From: Epiperipatus broadwayi
Taxonomy: Eukaryota > Onychophora > Udeonychophora > Euonychophora > Peripatidae
Reading direction: 5' to 3'
NCBI GenBank assembly: GCA_028023455.1
Contig: JAQFVV010006208.1
Coordinates: 7,546,963 to 7,610,962, forward strand
DNA length: 64,000 bases
Shown piece by piece: positions 1-11,679 of this stretch. The notes under the pieces were generated by a model. The model was given only the letters and a program-made list of their open reading frames with translations. It was not told the DNA's origin and made no database searches. How positions within the stretch are numbered: the first letter of the stretch is position 1; every line of letters begins with the position of its first letter. The position numbers were made by a program, and so were the translations under genes.

Positions 1-467
1 CTCATACATTATGGTGTCTTTGGCTCTTTAACAAAGGCAGAAACTAGTCTGGGGATATTGGATGAGTAGGCACTAGATAGGGATTTTATGCACAAGCCTT
101 TCTGGCATCCATTGATTGCTCTTGTTAGCACAAGATGGCACTACTATATGGAGAGTTTTGCTTTGTTTTGAATTGTTTAATAACAATTATTGTGCTAGTA
201 TCAGATAGTGATCATGTGATGTTTAGTGGTTTAACACCAATCCTGCCTAATAGGATAGTGGTGCCTATGGTTGTTAAAGAGCCAAAGACACCATAATGTA
301 TGGGTGCTGAATTGAGTTCAGACCCATATGACTATATAAGCTATTGAGCTTGGATTGAAAATATTGTGTTTTCAATTTTATTCTCATAGTTTTGTAGTTA
401 AATAGAGTTAAAAGGTGGGTGCTGGAGGGTTGCATTAGATCCTAAGATCTAGGTGCAGTGCTCTCAG

Positions 468-524
468 AGCCAAGGCTCCTCACTGATGAAGGCCACAAGC
501 CAGAAACTAGTCTGGGAATATTGG
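468..524 (+). ncRNA. Hammerhead ribozyme-like core, F1 unit 2
   Basis: CTGATGA (483-489) is followed by a 3-bp hairpin GGC-CACAA-GCC, then GAAA (503-506), a tiny stem III (A-C / G-T around a 2-nt loop) and the cleavage triplet GTC ending at 512. Flanks pair as stem I with one A-for-G mismatch next to an internal loop. Self-cleavage is inferred, not shown. Confidence 0.6.
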
Positions 525-1395
525 ATGAGTAGGCACTAGATTGGGATTTTATGCACAAGCCTTCTGGCATCCATTGATTGCTCTTGTTATCACAAGATGG
601 CACTACTATATGGAGAGTTTTGCTTTGTTTTGAATTGTTTAATAACAATTATTGTGCTAGTATGAGATAGTGATCATGTGATGTTTAGTGGTTTAACACC
701 AATCCTGCCTAATAGGATAGTGGTGGCTATGGTTGTTAAAGAGCCAAAGACACCATAATGTATGGGTGCTGAATTGAGTTCAGACCCATATGACTATATA
801 AGCTATTGAGCTTGGATTGAAAATATTGTGTTTTCAATTTCATTCTCATAGTTTTGTAGTTAAATAGAGTTAAAAGGTGGGTGCTGGAGGGTTGCATTAG
901 ATCCTAAGATCTAGGTGCAGTGCTCTCAGAGCCAAGGCTCCTCATTGATGAAGGCCACAAGCCAGAAACTAGTCTGGGAATATTGGATGAGTAGGCACTA
1001 GATTGGGATTTTATGCACAAGCCTTCCGGCATCCATTGATTGCTCTTGTTATCACAAGATGGCACTACTATATGGAGAGTTTTGCTTTGTTTTGAATTGT
1101 TTAATAACAATTATTGTGCTAGTATGAGATAGTGATCATGTGATGTTTAGTGGTTTAACACCAATCCTGCCTAATAGGATAGTGGTGGCTATGGTTGTTA
1201 AAGAGCCAAAGACACCATAATGTATGGGTGCTGAATTGTGTTCAGACCCATATGACTATATAAGCTATTGAGCTTGGATTGAAAATATTAATTGTGTTTT
1301 CAATTTCATTCTCATAGTTTTGTCGTTAAATAGAGTTAAAAGGTGGGTGCTGGAGGGCTGCATTAGATCCTAAGATCTTGGTGCAGTGCTCTCAG

Positions 1396-1454
1396 AACCA
1401 AGGCTCCTCACTGATGAAGGCCACAAGCCAGAAACTAGTCTGGGGATATTGGAT
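1396..1454 (+). ncRNA. Type I hammerhead ribozyme (predicted), F1 unit 4
   Basis: This is the best-preserved core in the tandem array. The conserved box CTGATGA is at 1411-1417, stem II is GGC/GCC with a CACAA loop, and GAAA is at 1431-1434. Stem III is two base pairs with a two-base loop. The predicted cleavage site follows C1440 of GTC. The inner stem I pairs TCCTCA (1405-1410) with TGGGGA (1441-1446) in six base pairs including one G-U. After an internal loop the outer part pairs CCAA with TTGG. A minimal stem III plus an interrupted stem I is the known layout of hammerheads in Penelope-like elements and retrozymes. The 10.1/11.1 pair next to the core is A-A here, which may weaken stem II. 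Confidence 0.65.
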
Positions 1455-1594
1455 GAGTAGGCACTAGATTGGGATTTTATGCACAAGCCTTCCGGCATCC
1501 ATTGATTGCTCTTGTTAGCACAAGATGGCACTACTATATGGAGAGTTTTGCTTTGTTTTGAATTGAGTTTTTATTTTATTGTTCTTCTTGCCAT

Positions 1595-2070
1595 ACAGAT
1601 GTAACATTCCTGTATTGGACAAATGTCAATGTCTTCCTAACTATACTGTTCAGATGTATTCCTGACAGTATAGTATATAGTGCTGTTGTATTTTTATGCT
1701 ACATTGAATACATCAATGTATCAGATGAATTGACGCCGATTTGACTGCGAACTTTTGACCTAAGGTTAAATAAGGGATAGAACATTTTCTTTTCAAATAC
1801 AATCTATGTAGTTTATTCATACTCGACAATCTTAAAATAAATATAAAATTCATCTGTGTGGAGGATTTAAAATTTTAAAATAATAATTTAAATTAAATGT
1901 TAATATTAAAATCTAAAATAATAAATGTTATTCCTCAAATTTAAAATGATTATATATGTGCGTATATAAATATTGCTTGTGTGTTAATTACTGGCAGTGG
2001 CTTATTTTATTCTTTTTTTTTAAAAATATTCTTAGATAAGAATTTATTATAAAATATAAATCTCTGCTGT
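1595..2070. repeat. Unclassified repeat, copy 1 (partner at 14850)
   Basis: This stretch aligns in the same direction with 14850-15315. Shared landmarks include CATTCCTGTA, an (A)CTTTTGACCTAAGGTT-like block, CATCTGTGTGGA and GGCAGTGGCTTATTTTATT. It has no open frame. It sits in what would be the last intron of the paraoxonase gene. It could be an interspersed repeat or an old segmental duplication. Confidence 0.7.
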
Positions 2071-2525
2071 TCCACTGAGCTAGTGACAATGGGCTAACGG
2101 TCTAAATATAAAAAATATAAATATATATTTTTTTGTACTTACGTATCTGCCTACTATATAAATTTTCTAGGTTCAAATGTCTAGTGGCGCCCTGTAGTGT
2201 AGATACATTAAGACTCCACTTCCCCAATCATTATAATATATATATATAAAGTTGAAAGGAAAAGTAGAAATAAACAAAAAACTTTATTGTAGATATTTTC
2301 TATATTACATTGGAATAATAGTTAAGGATCAAATAATTTTGATTTAAATTTTTTTGATTATAAATTAAACATTTAAAAAAGTCTAATTAATATTTTATTA
2401 ATTCTGATTTTGAAATTAAACAACCATGTTTTTATATTACTATAGATATACTGGTAATTATAAAACATTTTGAACATTGGTTATGAAAAGGTTTTTATTC
2501 AGTATATGTATGTGATAATGGGTGA

Positions 2526-2766
2526 GTGGTGTTGGGCTGGACATATTGTTAGAAGAGATGATAATAGATGAACAATTAAAGTCTTAAATGGGATTCCAAG
2601 AGATTGTAAAAGACCCAGAAAGAGATCACATGTGAGATGGATGGTTGAGATGAGAAAGTGTGCAGGGGTTATGTGGAGAAGAGAAACTAAAGATCAGAGA
2701 AGATGGATTGAACTTGGAGAGACCTTCATCCTGCAGTGGATTGATAATGGTTGATGATGATGATGA
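2526..2766 (+). mobile_element. RTE-like LINE, 3'-end fragment with (GAT)n tail
   Basis: The sequence matches the 3' end of the copy at 38990-41025, from the segment coding for a WAGH motif to the terminal ATAATGGTTGATGATGATG. It is heavily 5'-truncated and carries substitutions that break the frame. Short trinucleotide tails are known for RTE-clade LINEs. Confidence 0.85.
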
Positions 2767-3078
2767 ATGGTTGAGTGCTCCTTTGGCCAATGAAACCAGT
2801 TGTATAATGTATATGGAATGCTATATAACACATCCTGCAGCTCATGAGCACTATGAATCTGGCTTCACTGGCCAAAAGCATGCTCAGCCATTGTCTACAT
2901 ATATATAGTGAATAAAATGTCTTCTTAGCCAATGTTGAAAACATTGAAATAAGTCAATTTTAATATGTAATAGTAAAAATAACTAAATAATAATGATATT
3001 ACTTGATTTTTAATTCACAAAAAAATATATGCCATTGTTTAATAAGGAAAGTTGAAATTGACAATCAGATGAAAAAGA

Positions 3079-3425
3079 TTGTCCACCCTGATACAGAGAA
3101 TATATAGGGTATATGAGCACAGACTTTCACACAACCCACCACTCTCCACACTATCTCATAACACTGATACACCTGAACACATTTATGTTGAAAAGATAAA
3201 TAATCACCAATATGCATATTTCATGTTAAACCAGCAATCATCAGTTGGTCCAGATTACCATCTCTACACATATATGCTATAAGTGCTCAGATATATAAAG
3301 ATAGCCAAACCTCATACTTTAATGGACAGGCTTCAATCCACTCCACACTTTAACTCTTCAACCGTCCATCCAATTGAAAATCTGATGATGGAATGCTCAA
3401 AGGCCATCCTGAGGCAGAGATATAG
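3079..3425 (-). repeat. F2 repeat copy
   Basis: Shares blocks such as AAGATAAATAATCACCAATAT and ATCAGTTGGTCCAGATTA with 20010-20350 (both arms of a palindrome) and, inverted, with 28640-29110. It lies about 180 bp upstream of the last paraoxonase exon, inside the intron. No coding potential is seen. Confidence 0.7.
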
Positions 3426-3603
3426 AGAATGAATTTTATTGTATTATTAATAAATTTTAAAAAAAGTATTATTTAATCAAATTTATTTTTTTTTTAAACT
3501 ATTTTGAAGAATTAATCCAATAAATACTGTAATTATTTAAAAAAATTTCATTCTTTTTTGTTTTTAATATGTAGTAATTTATTTATTTTGTTATATATTT
3601 TAG

Positions 3604-3777
3604 GTACTTCGAATTTCAATGAAAGACGGCAAAGTTAAATCTATAGTGGACGTTTATGCTAATGATGGTAGTGAACTTAGAATGTGTAGTTCAGCAGGTT
3701 ATTACAAAAATCATTTACTTGTAGGGAGTGTTGATCACAAACTCCTGTACTGCAATGCTAAAAGTTTATCTAATTAA
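3604..3777 (+). CDS. Paraoxonase/arylesterase, last coding exon (partial gene)
   Basis: A pyrimidine-rich acceptor ending TTTTAG precedes an exon open for 57 codons to TAA at 3775-3777. It reads as the C terminus of the PON family. The start VLRI, then VDVYANDGSEL, HLLVGSVDHKLLYC and a short tail align with the end of human PON1 (VLRI, QVYAENGTVL, KLLIGTVFHKALYC). The last Cys matches the family Cys that closes a disulfide to the N-terminal region. PONs are six-bladed beta-propeller, calcium-dependent lactonases/arylesterases that are secreted or ER/membrane-anchored; this exon would supply the final propeller strands. Earlier exons would lie left of the window: none was found in 1-3600, which holds repeats and intron. 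The acceptor is phase 0 if the exon starts at GTA. Family is fairly certain; paralogue is not assignable. Confidence 0.85.
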   Translation, partial: VLRISMKDGKVKSIVDVYANDGSELRMCSSAGYYKNHLLVGSVDHKLLYCNAKSLSN

Positions 3778-3945
3778 CATCTGCTTCTTTTAGTTTTGAG
3801 CATATTTCAATGCTTTTTATTTAGTTCTTTAATGTTTTCAACTGAACTTGAGAATGTATGAATTAATAACATGTCAATTACTTATTACCTACTTTTTATT
3901 ATTAATGTTATTAATTGTTCCTTTTATGAAATAGCTCTAAATTTG

Positions 3946-3951
3946 AATAAA
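3946..3951 (+). terminator. Poly(A) signal AATAAA of the paraoxonase gene
   Basis: AATAAA lies 169 bp after the stop codon, the first canonical signal downstream. The 3' UTR would then end near 3965-3980. Other AATAAA hexamers occur by chance in this AT-rich sequence. Confidence 0.5.
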
Positions 3952-4879
3952 TTACTATGCAGTAAAGGGTCGAAAAGCAATGATAAACTAACTAACGTTA
4001 ATTACGTTTAAGTTTTATTTTGTTATTATAGGCCTTTATTTCCTGTTAATTAAAAAAGTGTTATTATGCAGAGAACTTTATTTATTTATATTTTTATTAT
4101 TATTTTAAAAATTCGATATAATTTTTGGTCTGTTATTTTAATTAAAAATAAATATGTATTTAGGGGGGTACTTTTTTACGTTTTATAACTAATCGTGAAA
4201 TCTTTATTGGTGTAAATATATGTGTGCAAACGCATGTGTAGATGGGCTTACATGCATATATAATATACCTTATTTTATATGTTGATTAATTTACTTTTAT
4301 GTTTGCCAAATATATACTTATTATATATTACATTATATAAATATTAAATTATATAGCCCCCCCCCCCCATCTCCCGGACACTCCGATTAGTTAGCAGTGT
4401 TTTTTTTTTTTTTTGTTATCTCTTTGTTTGTTTTAAGTATTACAGAAATATATATTTAGTGTGTGTATGTATATTTATGTATACATATTTGGTATATAAA
4501 TATAATGTGTTAACTGGTTTTTAATGATATATATATAAAGAGCTTTGTAGCATGATTAGTATATCTATTGATTTTCCAAGATCTGATACTCAAATTTGAT
4601 TAAAACTTAGAATTTTTTCAATTTCCAAAGCAAGCTTAAAATTTTTTTTATGTGGACAACCTATAGCAAAACCATGAACTATTTAGTTCTTGGTTGGTAA
4701 ACAGGAATCCAGCTATTTTTTTTTTTGCTAGAGAATAAAATAAGAATTAAGGGCTAAATTCCTAATAATAATAATAATAAACAACCATTCAGAAATGAAT
4801 ATGGTCAATTCTAACTCCAAGAAAGAAAGGAAAAAAGAAAGGAAAGAGAGAGAAGGAAAAAAAACATCTGCTCTAGAAA
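3952..4879. other. Intergenic AT-rich stretch
   Basis: No gene or recognisable repeat family is seen. It holds homopolymers (C-run near 4358-4369, T-run near 4401-4414), a short (AAT)n run near 4765 and a purine-rich (GA/GGAAA) stretch near 4819-4860. Confidence 0.6.
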
Positions 4880-5890
4880 TTTTGTGATGGCTATGCAAAC
4901 TATTTTGTAATCCATTAATATATCCACTTATAGAATGTGGTAGGCCATTTTTCTGTTGTTTGATATTTTATTATATTGTCTTCTAATTTCTTCAACAGAA
5001 ACTTCTTTCTGAAATATTTCAACACCACATCTAACTGATGCTCTCTAATGTATAATATTCTCTGCCTTATCTTTCCTAAACTTTGAGATAATCCTTATAA
5101 CTCTTCCATGAAAACCATGTTTAAATTCATCATAAAATATCTTTTTAGGAAATCTTGCATTGTTCTTTCATTTTAAATGTCCAATCTAACATAGATATGG
5201 TTTTACGATATTGGACTCTATAGTATTATATCTTGCTAGCATCATTTATAAAATTTTACAGATCATTCTTAAATAAAACTTCTCTAACATTTTTATATTG
5301 CACCCATAGAGTGTCTGAGTCTCAGTTTGTGACAATAAATTAAGTAAAATAACAGCTCTATGTTCAGTTAATCTAATTGCAGTAGTTATTTTCCTGTGAT
5401 GAAATATTCAAAAGCATCATATTGGAGTATGTATTGCATCCCAACATCTAAGACCACATTTCTACTTATAACACTATCAAGGTATTTTAACTGGTTTACA
5501 ATCTCAAATTGATAACTAGCCAAGCTAAATCTTGAGGATTTTTCTTCCATCGCTGGCTAATAAAGAACTTGTGTTTTTTGAGCATTAATTAATAAATCAA
5601 AACCTTTATATGTTGCATTTAAAATATTCAGTCCATTCTGTAAATCATCTTTTGAATTGTCAAAAAATAGGAGAATCATCAGCATATTATGAATCCAGAA
5701 TTCAAGAAAGATGATGTTCCTTGTTTTCACTTTTAAATTCCTATTGACTACTATTTGACTAACCCAGTAAATGTTCTCTTCTTCACTATTTCTCTATAGT
5801 AAGATATTGAAAAGATTCACCCTGCAATGAGCAATTTAAACCTATTTTAGCTACATGTATATGTTTAAATATGATGTTCAAAATGGTATA
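4880..5890 (-). pseudogene. Degenerate non-LTR reverse transcriptase relic
   Basis: Read on the - strand, the reverse-transcriptase catalytic box YADD is at 5686-5675. It is followed, across a frameshift, by a helical stretch like LQNGLNILNATYKGF, a KTQVL segment and a KYLDSVIS segment equal to the family's KYLGSxIS. Further on (about 5350-4900) are a LYG-like motif and MLEKFYLRMICKIL, resembling the QLExFHMRCLRxIL region after the RT domain of a common LINE group. Frameshifts and stops show it is dead. It is a different family from the RTE copies elsewhere. The 5' part and endonuclease are absent. Confidence 0.7.
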
Positions 5891-8025
5891 ATTTTTATAA
5901 GAATTCGAACATCCTATAATCGTTAACATCTACCGTTTTCTTTTTAACTCTTAATTTCTTTTTTAAAAACATTACATCGTACACTATTAGATCTTACGTA
6001 AACTATTATGAATTAGTGCTAGAAATCACAAAAGTTATCTTAAAGAAGTAAGAGAAAGTAACATAACAATGCGATGAATAAACGATCTAAATTAATTCTA
6101 TTGAAGAATGAAAGACTACGAAGTAGGAGTCTATTATGCACAACCTTCAAAATATTGATGTAAATTAGAAATTAATATATAAATAATATTTTATAATAAA
6201 CACTTTTATTTATTGGTTGCTAAAAGCCAAAAGTAATTCTTTTTTCCAACTACAATTGGGGTATTTATATATAACTTGAAATAAAAGCATCGGGTATCCA
6301 AAAAATTAATTCACTCACTAGTTGTAAAAATTAATGATTGAATTAATTAATTTCTTGATACCTCACACTTTTATTTTAAATTAAATATATATGCCCTAAT
6401 TGTGGTTGAGGAAAACAATTATTTTTGGCCTTTTAGTGAATAGTAAATAAGTTTATTATAAAATATTTTTTATATACAGTGGGGTCACAAACTGTGCTAT
6501 ATTTTGTTCCAAACCATCATATACAAACATATACAGTGCACAATAGCGTAAATTTTGATGTTAAACTTGATTAGAATAGAGTACATTATTGTTTATTGAA
6601 CTGCAAGTGTATAGTAGTTTTCAAGCTGCATATATATATATAACTCAATCGCTTTTTTATATTTATAGTATGCATATGTAAATTAAGATTATAATATACC
6701 AAAATTTTAAATTATAATAATAATATAGTTATTAATAATAAATTGAGGGAATTGTGCACTGTCTTTCTCCTGCGATGGTTTCTATAGCTTTGTACAATTG
6801 AATATTTGATTATAACATCAGACACACAATAGATTCACGCCCTTATTTAAGCATGGTCTGTAAGAGTTGGTATATATAGAATGTATATTCTACACTTAAT
6901 TGATTCATTTAAGTTTTTTTAAACTCTTACCGGCGGGCAAGTGCGTGGAAATTTATATTTAAGAAATAGTGAATTATCGGAGATTGACTTCCATTTGAAG
7001 ATATAAGAATAGGAAAAAACTGACTACCGTATTTTTATTTTTTAAATAAAGAGCAAATCGTTTGACTTTCCTAACTAGTAAATAAGCTCTGGATAATATT
7101 CTTCTTTTTCTAATAACTTTTTTTCTTGTAGAAACTGGTCTTAATATCAAGAAATTAGGATCTGTCTAATTCACTTGATTTTAAGTTAGTATTAACTTTT
7201 AGTTATATTCTAAAATCTTATAGAACTTTTAGCGTTACATTCAGAAAATATTTTATTATGTAAAATATTGCAAATCAAGTTCAAAAAAGATAATAAAGGG
7301 AAAATAAAATGTGCATGATTTCAATATAAACTATAGACATTTTATTAATATATATATATAATCATATTTGGTGCTCAATTTTTTTTAAACATCATACCAT
7401 ACAGTGACCAGAGAAGGAAAAATGGCTGCAGAAATATTTTAAACTTTGCAAATTTTATTGCTTTTTTTTATGTTGTTGGTTTATTTATATTTCTGTTTGT
7501 TTGTTTACATTTTTCATTGGATAGTGTATAACTGAAGTCATGTATAGTTTGTGGTTCCACGATTTTTATTTTTAACTTTTTAGTATTTGTATAGTAAGTA
7601 GAAGCATTTATTATAAAATATTTTATATATATATATTATTTTTATCTTTTTAATATTGAGATCTTTTTTATAATTATTCCAATTTTACTTAAAATAAAGA
7701 ATAAAAACAATGTCGCTATCTATGTAGTATTTGAAAGAAAATCGTACATTAAAAATCAATTCCAGTATTATTCAGTTTACGAAAGAAGTGTTTTATTTAC
7801 ATTAAAGAGAAATTAAAATTTTAAGCAACTTTTACATTCAAGAGAAATTAAGATTTGATTTGATTTTTGAAAGAATTTACTATAAATACTTTTCATTTTC
7901 AGTTATTTTAAAAATATGTATATATCGCTCTCGTGCATATCACTTAAAACATACTGCAGCCGTATCAATATATTTGAAGTTTGGTCAGAACTAGCCTGAA
8001 ATATTCTGTTATCATATTATATTGT
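5891..8025. other. AT-rich stretch without recognised features
   Basis: No convincing exon, open frame or repeat family was found on either strand. Short TA microsatellites occur near 6630, 7350 and 7625. Confidence 0.5.
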
Positions 8026-8029
8026 CATT

Positions 8030-8420
8030 GCAAGAAAAACAAGCCATATGTCATGTGACTTAATTTAATAAGCTTGTATTACAAATGTTATCTAATGAGT
8101 ATGCCAATAGCTCTTAACAAGCTTTTTAGAATATTCCTATCCCCAGACTGGTTTCATGCTTTTGGCATTCCTTAGTGAGGTCCTGGGATATTTAAACATT
8201 AGATTTAAAATGCCAGGTCAAGTCCAGAACTTTATATAATGTTCAACTAAAAAATCTGAAAATTTCAAACATCCATATGTTCTCAAATCCAGCTATCTAA
8301 CTTAAATAGCCACATGGGGCTGAACCAAGTTCAGATACACCATATATTAATAGCTTTAGCAATATAAAATCACCAAAGCCTTAAGAGAAAAACAATAATT
8401 GCAAGGAAATCAAGTCATAT
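8030..8420. repeat. Old repeat related to 24480-24625, with F1-like core remnant
   Basis: Two blocks, one around TGTCATGTGACTTAATTTAA and one around CAGCTATCTAACTTAAATAG, recur inverted at 24480-24625. Between them (about 8105-8200) lies a sequence resembling the F1 unit (CCCAGACTGGTTTC then TTAGTGAGG). This may be an old F1-related insertion, but the match is weak. Confidence 0.45.
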
Positions 8421-8526
8421 TCATTGATTTCTAATATGTATACGAAATTTGAATGAAATCAAATTTGATAGAGGTGTGTTGGAACTTGATGACAAAATTT
8501 ATCACAAATAAAAATGTCCAGAACAT

Positions 8527-8676
8527 GTTACTAGGCAACAGCAGTGTTTTAAATTATTAGGCCTAAGACAGACCAGGTGAGAATAGTTTATCTATATACT
8601 TGGAATTACAGATAAACTATGCTTACCTGATCCATCTTAGAGCTAGTAATTTAAAAAATTGCTGTTGCCTAGTAAC
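8527..8676. mobile_element. 150-bp palindromic MITE
   Basis: Terminal inverted repeats of about 65 bp begin GTTACTAGGCAACAGCAG and end with its reverse complement. The arms run to the centre (AGTTTATCT / AGATAAACT). There is no coding sequence and no certain target-site duplication. Confidence 0.8.
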
Positions 8677-9099
8677 ATCTGGATACTTTCTTTAATTAAA
8701 ACACAAATTTGATATTTTAATTTTATGTATATCATCGTAAGGTCGTTTTAAAGAAGTATATTGAGAGCTTTCTTTAGGGAATATAACCAATGGCAGAATG
8801 CAGTGGAAAGCTACAAGTAGATAAGCTGTTTAAGTATTTTAAGGGAAAAAACATGTTGCAGAAGTGTTAAAAGAAAGCATCGTAAGATTGAAAATAAACA
8901 GACTGTATGTCTTTGGTTTTTTGGATTAGTTTAGATAAGCACCACATCTCATTTTTAACTTTTTGTTTTTTATCATTGTCTTTATATTTACTTTTGGAAT
9001 TAGAATAACCCAATTTATTTATGAATATATGTTGTGTTTGGTTAAGTTTACAGGTTTGGTTCCAAACTAACAGACACACACAAAAAAACAACTACTCAA

Positions 9100-9640
9100 C
9101 AATTAATATGTACAATTTATTAGTACTAGAAAAATATACACACTTGCTAGTTAAACAATAATATACATATATGGTTTATACAAGTTAATGCTGAGGTAGT
9201 CATGCCAAGTACAGAACTCACTTCCAGCTAAATGATTAGCTGCCTAGTGAGCTCTGGTAAGACTCTTCTAGCTATGTATTTAGCTGGCCTCGAGTTGAGT
9301 GCGGATGTAGCAGTTTCCAGTCCATAGGTGGACTTGTCTCACTGCACGGACATTATGATAATGAGTAGAGAGACTACCCTTGCTGATGGCAGAGGGTTTA
9401 TTCAAGAGCACATTTAGTTGTTCAAGTTGACGGAAGTAATTGCTCTCTGTTTGTCTTGCCTCCAAAAGGCTAACTATTTAATGACAGATCCCTTACCTTA
9501 CTGGAAACATCGGATTTGGTGTGCGAACCCCAATGAAGGATTTAATCCCTTTGGGTAGCAACTGAACGCTAGCCAATCAGGTAAGGAATCTGAAATAGTC
9601 CACTTTTAAATGCAAGGTCAGATATGACAATATAGTTAAT
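9100..9640 (+). mobile_element. Solo LTR-like repeat, type B, copy 1
   Basis: Aligns in the same direction with the segment inserted at about 51612-52290. Shared blocks include GTCATGCCAA/GA, CTCACTTCCAG, GCAACTTCCAGTCC-like, TTGCCTTGCCTCCAAAA, TTACTGG and a closing AAGGAATCTG. The length and the solo, non-coding state fit an LTR left by recombination. The class is not proven. Confidence 0.55.
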
Positions 9641-9739
9641 GCTTGTTGATGCTATATGGACAAGAAATTGCACCAAAATATGTATGTCATAAAAACATCC
9701 CTTGACCACCACATCCTATTCTTACACAAGCTGTTAAAA

Positions 9740-10640
9740 CAATAGCAAACTCTTCAAACAATAGTGCCACAAACAATGCAAGCTATAGTAATAAATAGAT
9801 GTCAGAAGATTTGTGCATAAAATCTATACCAAAAAACCAAAGTCACTAGAATGTATGGATACTGAACTGGATTCAGAACAGTACAAGTATGCAAGTGAAT
9901 CAGCTTGAATTGAAGACATTATTGTATTTTATTTGGGGCTCATACCTTTATGGTTAGATAAATAGGTAAAAGATTGTTGCTGGAGAGTTGCATTAGATCG
10001 AAAGATCTAGCTGTAGTGCTCTCAAATCCAAAGCTCCTCACTGATAAAAGCTACAAGCTTGAAACTGGTCTGGTAATCTTGGATGAGTAGGCACTAGTTA
10101 GGGATTTCATGCACAAACCTTCTATCATCCATTGGTTTGTATGACTTGTGTTGGAGGGCATTACTGTATGGAGAGTTTGTTACTATATTAACATCTTGGG
10201 TACGTTTAGGAAATAGTGGTCATGTGATGTTTTACTGGTTTAATGTCAATTCTTCTCATAGAATTATGGTGGCTATGGTTATTAAAAAAACCAAAGTCAC
10301 TATAATGTATAAATACTAAACTGGGTTCATATCTATATAACTAGACAGGTGAATTAATTTGGATTGTAAACATTGTTGGTTTTCATTTTGGACTTCTAGC
10401 TTTACAGTTAATGAAATAGGTAAATGTGGCTGCTAGAGGGTTGCATTAGAAGCTAAGATCTATGTGCAGTGCCCTTAGATCCAAGGCTTCTCACTGATGA
10501 AAGCCACAAGCTAGAAACTAGTCCGGGAATATTGGATGAGTAGGCCCTAGGTAAGGATTTTCTGCACAAATTTTCTTGTATCCATTGATTACTATGGCTT
10601 GCACTGGGTGGCACTAGTGTATGCTACTGTTTTAACAAAG
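9740..10640 (+). repeat. F1 repeat, two diverged tandem units
   Basis: Ribozyme-core landmarks occur at 10061 (GAAACTGGTCTGG) and 10514 (GAAACTAGTCCGG), 453 bp apart. The first core has a 5-bp stem II (AAGCT/AGCTT) with a changed CTGATAA; the second keeps CTGATGA and a weaker stem. This older array keeps the head-to-tail order of the fresh array at 1-1567. Confidence 0.8.
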
Positions 10641-10641
10641 C

Positions 10642-11660
10642 ATGAATTTTATGGGAGTGGCAGTATCAGGGTTAACTTATGGTGATGATGCATTATGTGT
10701 TAGTAAAGAAGTGTTAGATTACTTAGAAAAAGTACAAAGAGAAGTGATAAGACACACATTAGATAAAGATATATGGACTGCAAAGGGGGCAATTCAAGGA
10801 GAAATGGGATGGTTAAGCTCTTATATGAGAGATGCGAAAAGCAAATTAAAATGTTTAGTAGATTGTGATTTATGGATAGTAAGAGATTAGCCAAAATAGT
10901 ATTTAATTGGGTTACTAGTGAAAGAACAGGGGACAAGATGGATGAGAAAGTTAGTGTGGTATGCATTTGGATACAGAATTTATGTCAATATACTTATACA
11001 AAAGGTGGCATGATTGTCTTAGAATCGTTGAGTGTAATAGTTGCAATGAATGGGATAGAAGAATACATGTATTAATAAAGAATAGGGAGTTGGAGGGATG
11101 AAGAACTAGTATTGAGAGTAAAAAGACTTTGAATATATATAGATGTAAACAGAATATTGAGTTTGAGTTAATTTATGATAATGGCAAGGAAAGTAGTTTA
11201 CTGTTTAAGGCTCGAACAGGATTTTTAGCAACAAGGGAATATATATATATAAATGGAGGAAGGTAGTTGATTTTGTCTGCAAGTTATGTAAGGAAGGCAG
11301 GGAAAATATTAGGCATCCATTTATTAAATGTAAATGCTTACAAGCAGTAATGGTACAAATAATGAAGTTGTGGGAGAATAAATATAAACAAAGGGATTAT
11401 ACAGAAAGTTGGTTCTTAGTTTTTATGCTGGGTTTGGAAAAAGATAAGGGGGATCTAGATATAAAGGCCATAGAGTGGACAAAGATAATGTTGTGAAATG
11501 GGATGGAGCAGGATAGAGAAGAATATGAAGAAAACTTGGGGTGGCGAATAGAAAGGGAAAGATAATAAGATGACTAAAAGGTTTCTCTGGGCATAGTAGC
11601 TGAGAGATTTTTAAATCCAATAAAAGAGAAGCCATATTGCATCGCATTGCAACAAAATGC
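10642..11660 (+). pseudogene. Second LINE family (CATCA-tailed), 3' fragment
   Basis: The first ~250 bp are open and read like the post-RT region of a LINE polyprotein (VSGLTYGDD..., GAIQGEMGW). After frameshifts the sequence from about 11100 matches the 161-residue frame at 41083-41568, including a C-x2-C-...-H-x4-C-type zinc-binding remnant. It ends in a repetitive GCATCGCATTGCAAC tail. It is inactive, with several stops. The fragment directly follows F1 sequence and is followed by another F1 insertion. Confidence 0.75.
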
Positions 11661-11679
11661 TTATGGTTAATTATAAAAG

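Larger units (their letters stand above)
1..1567 (+). repeat. F1 tandem array, ~462-bp unit, about 3.4 copies
   Basis: The landmark GAAACTAGTCTGG recurs at 40, 503, 965 and 1431, giving periods of 463, 462 and 466 bp; units two to four are nearly identical. The window opens inside the array, so its full length is unknown. Each unit runs from the ribozyme-like core through a block containing GTGATGTTTAGTGG to a block ending CTCCTCACTGATGA just before the next core. The same sequences occur as dispersed foldback copies across the window. The first unit lacks CTGATGA, so its core is incomplete. The short open frames inside the units have no protein features and are not called as genes. Confidence 0.9.

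Noticed and set aside
442-1110. 68-codon open frames on the - strand of the F1 array as a small protein gene
   Set aside because: They are present only because the 462-bp unit repeats. They overlap the ribozyme region, vary in dispersed copies and have no protein-like conservation.
1-1567. CRISPR-like array
   Set aside because: The repeat period is 462 bp with no short repeat/unique spacer pattern, and the DNA is eukaryotic.
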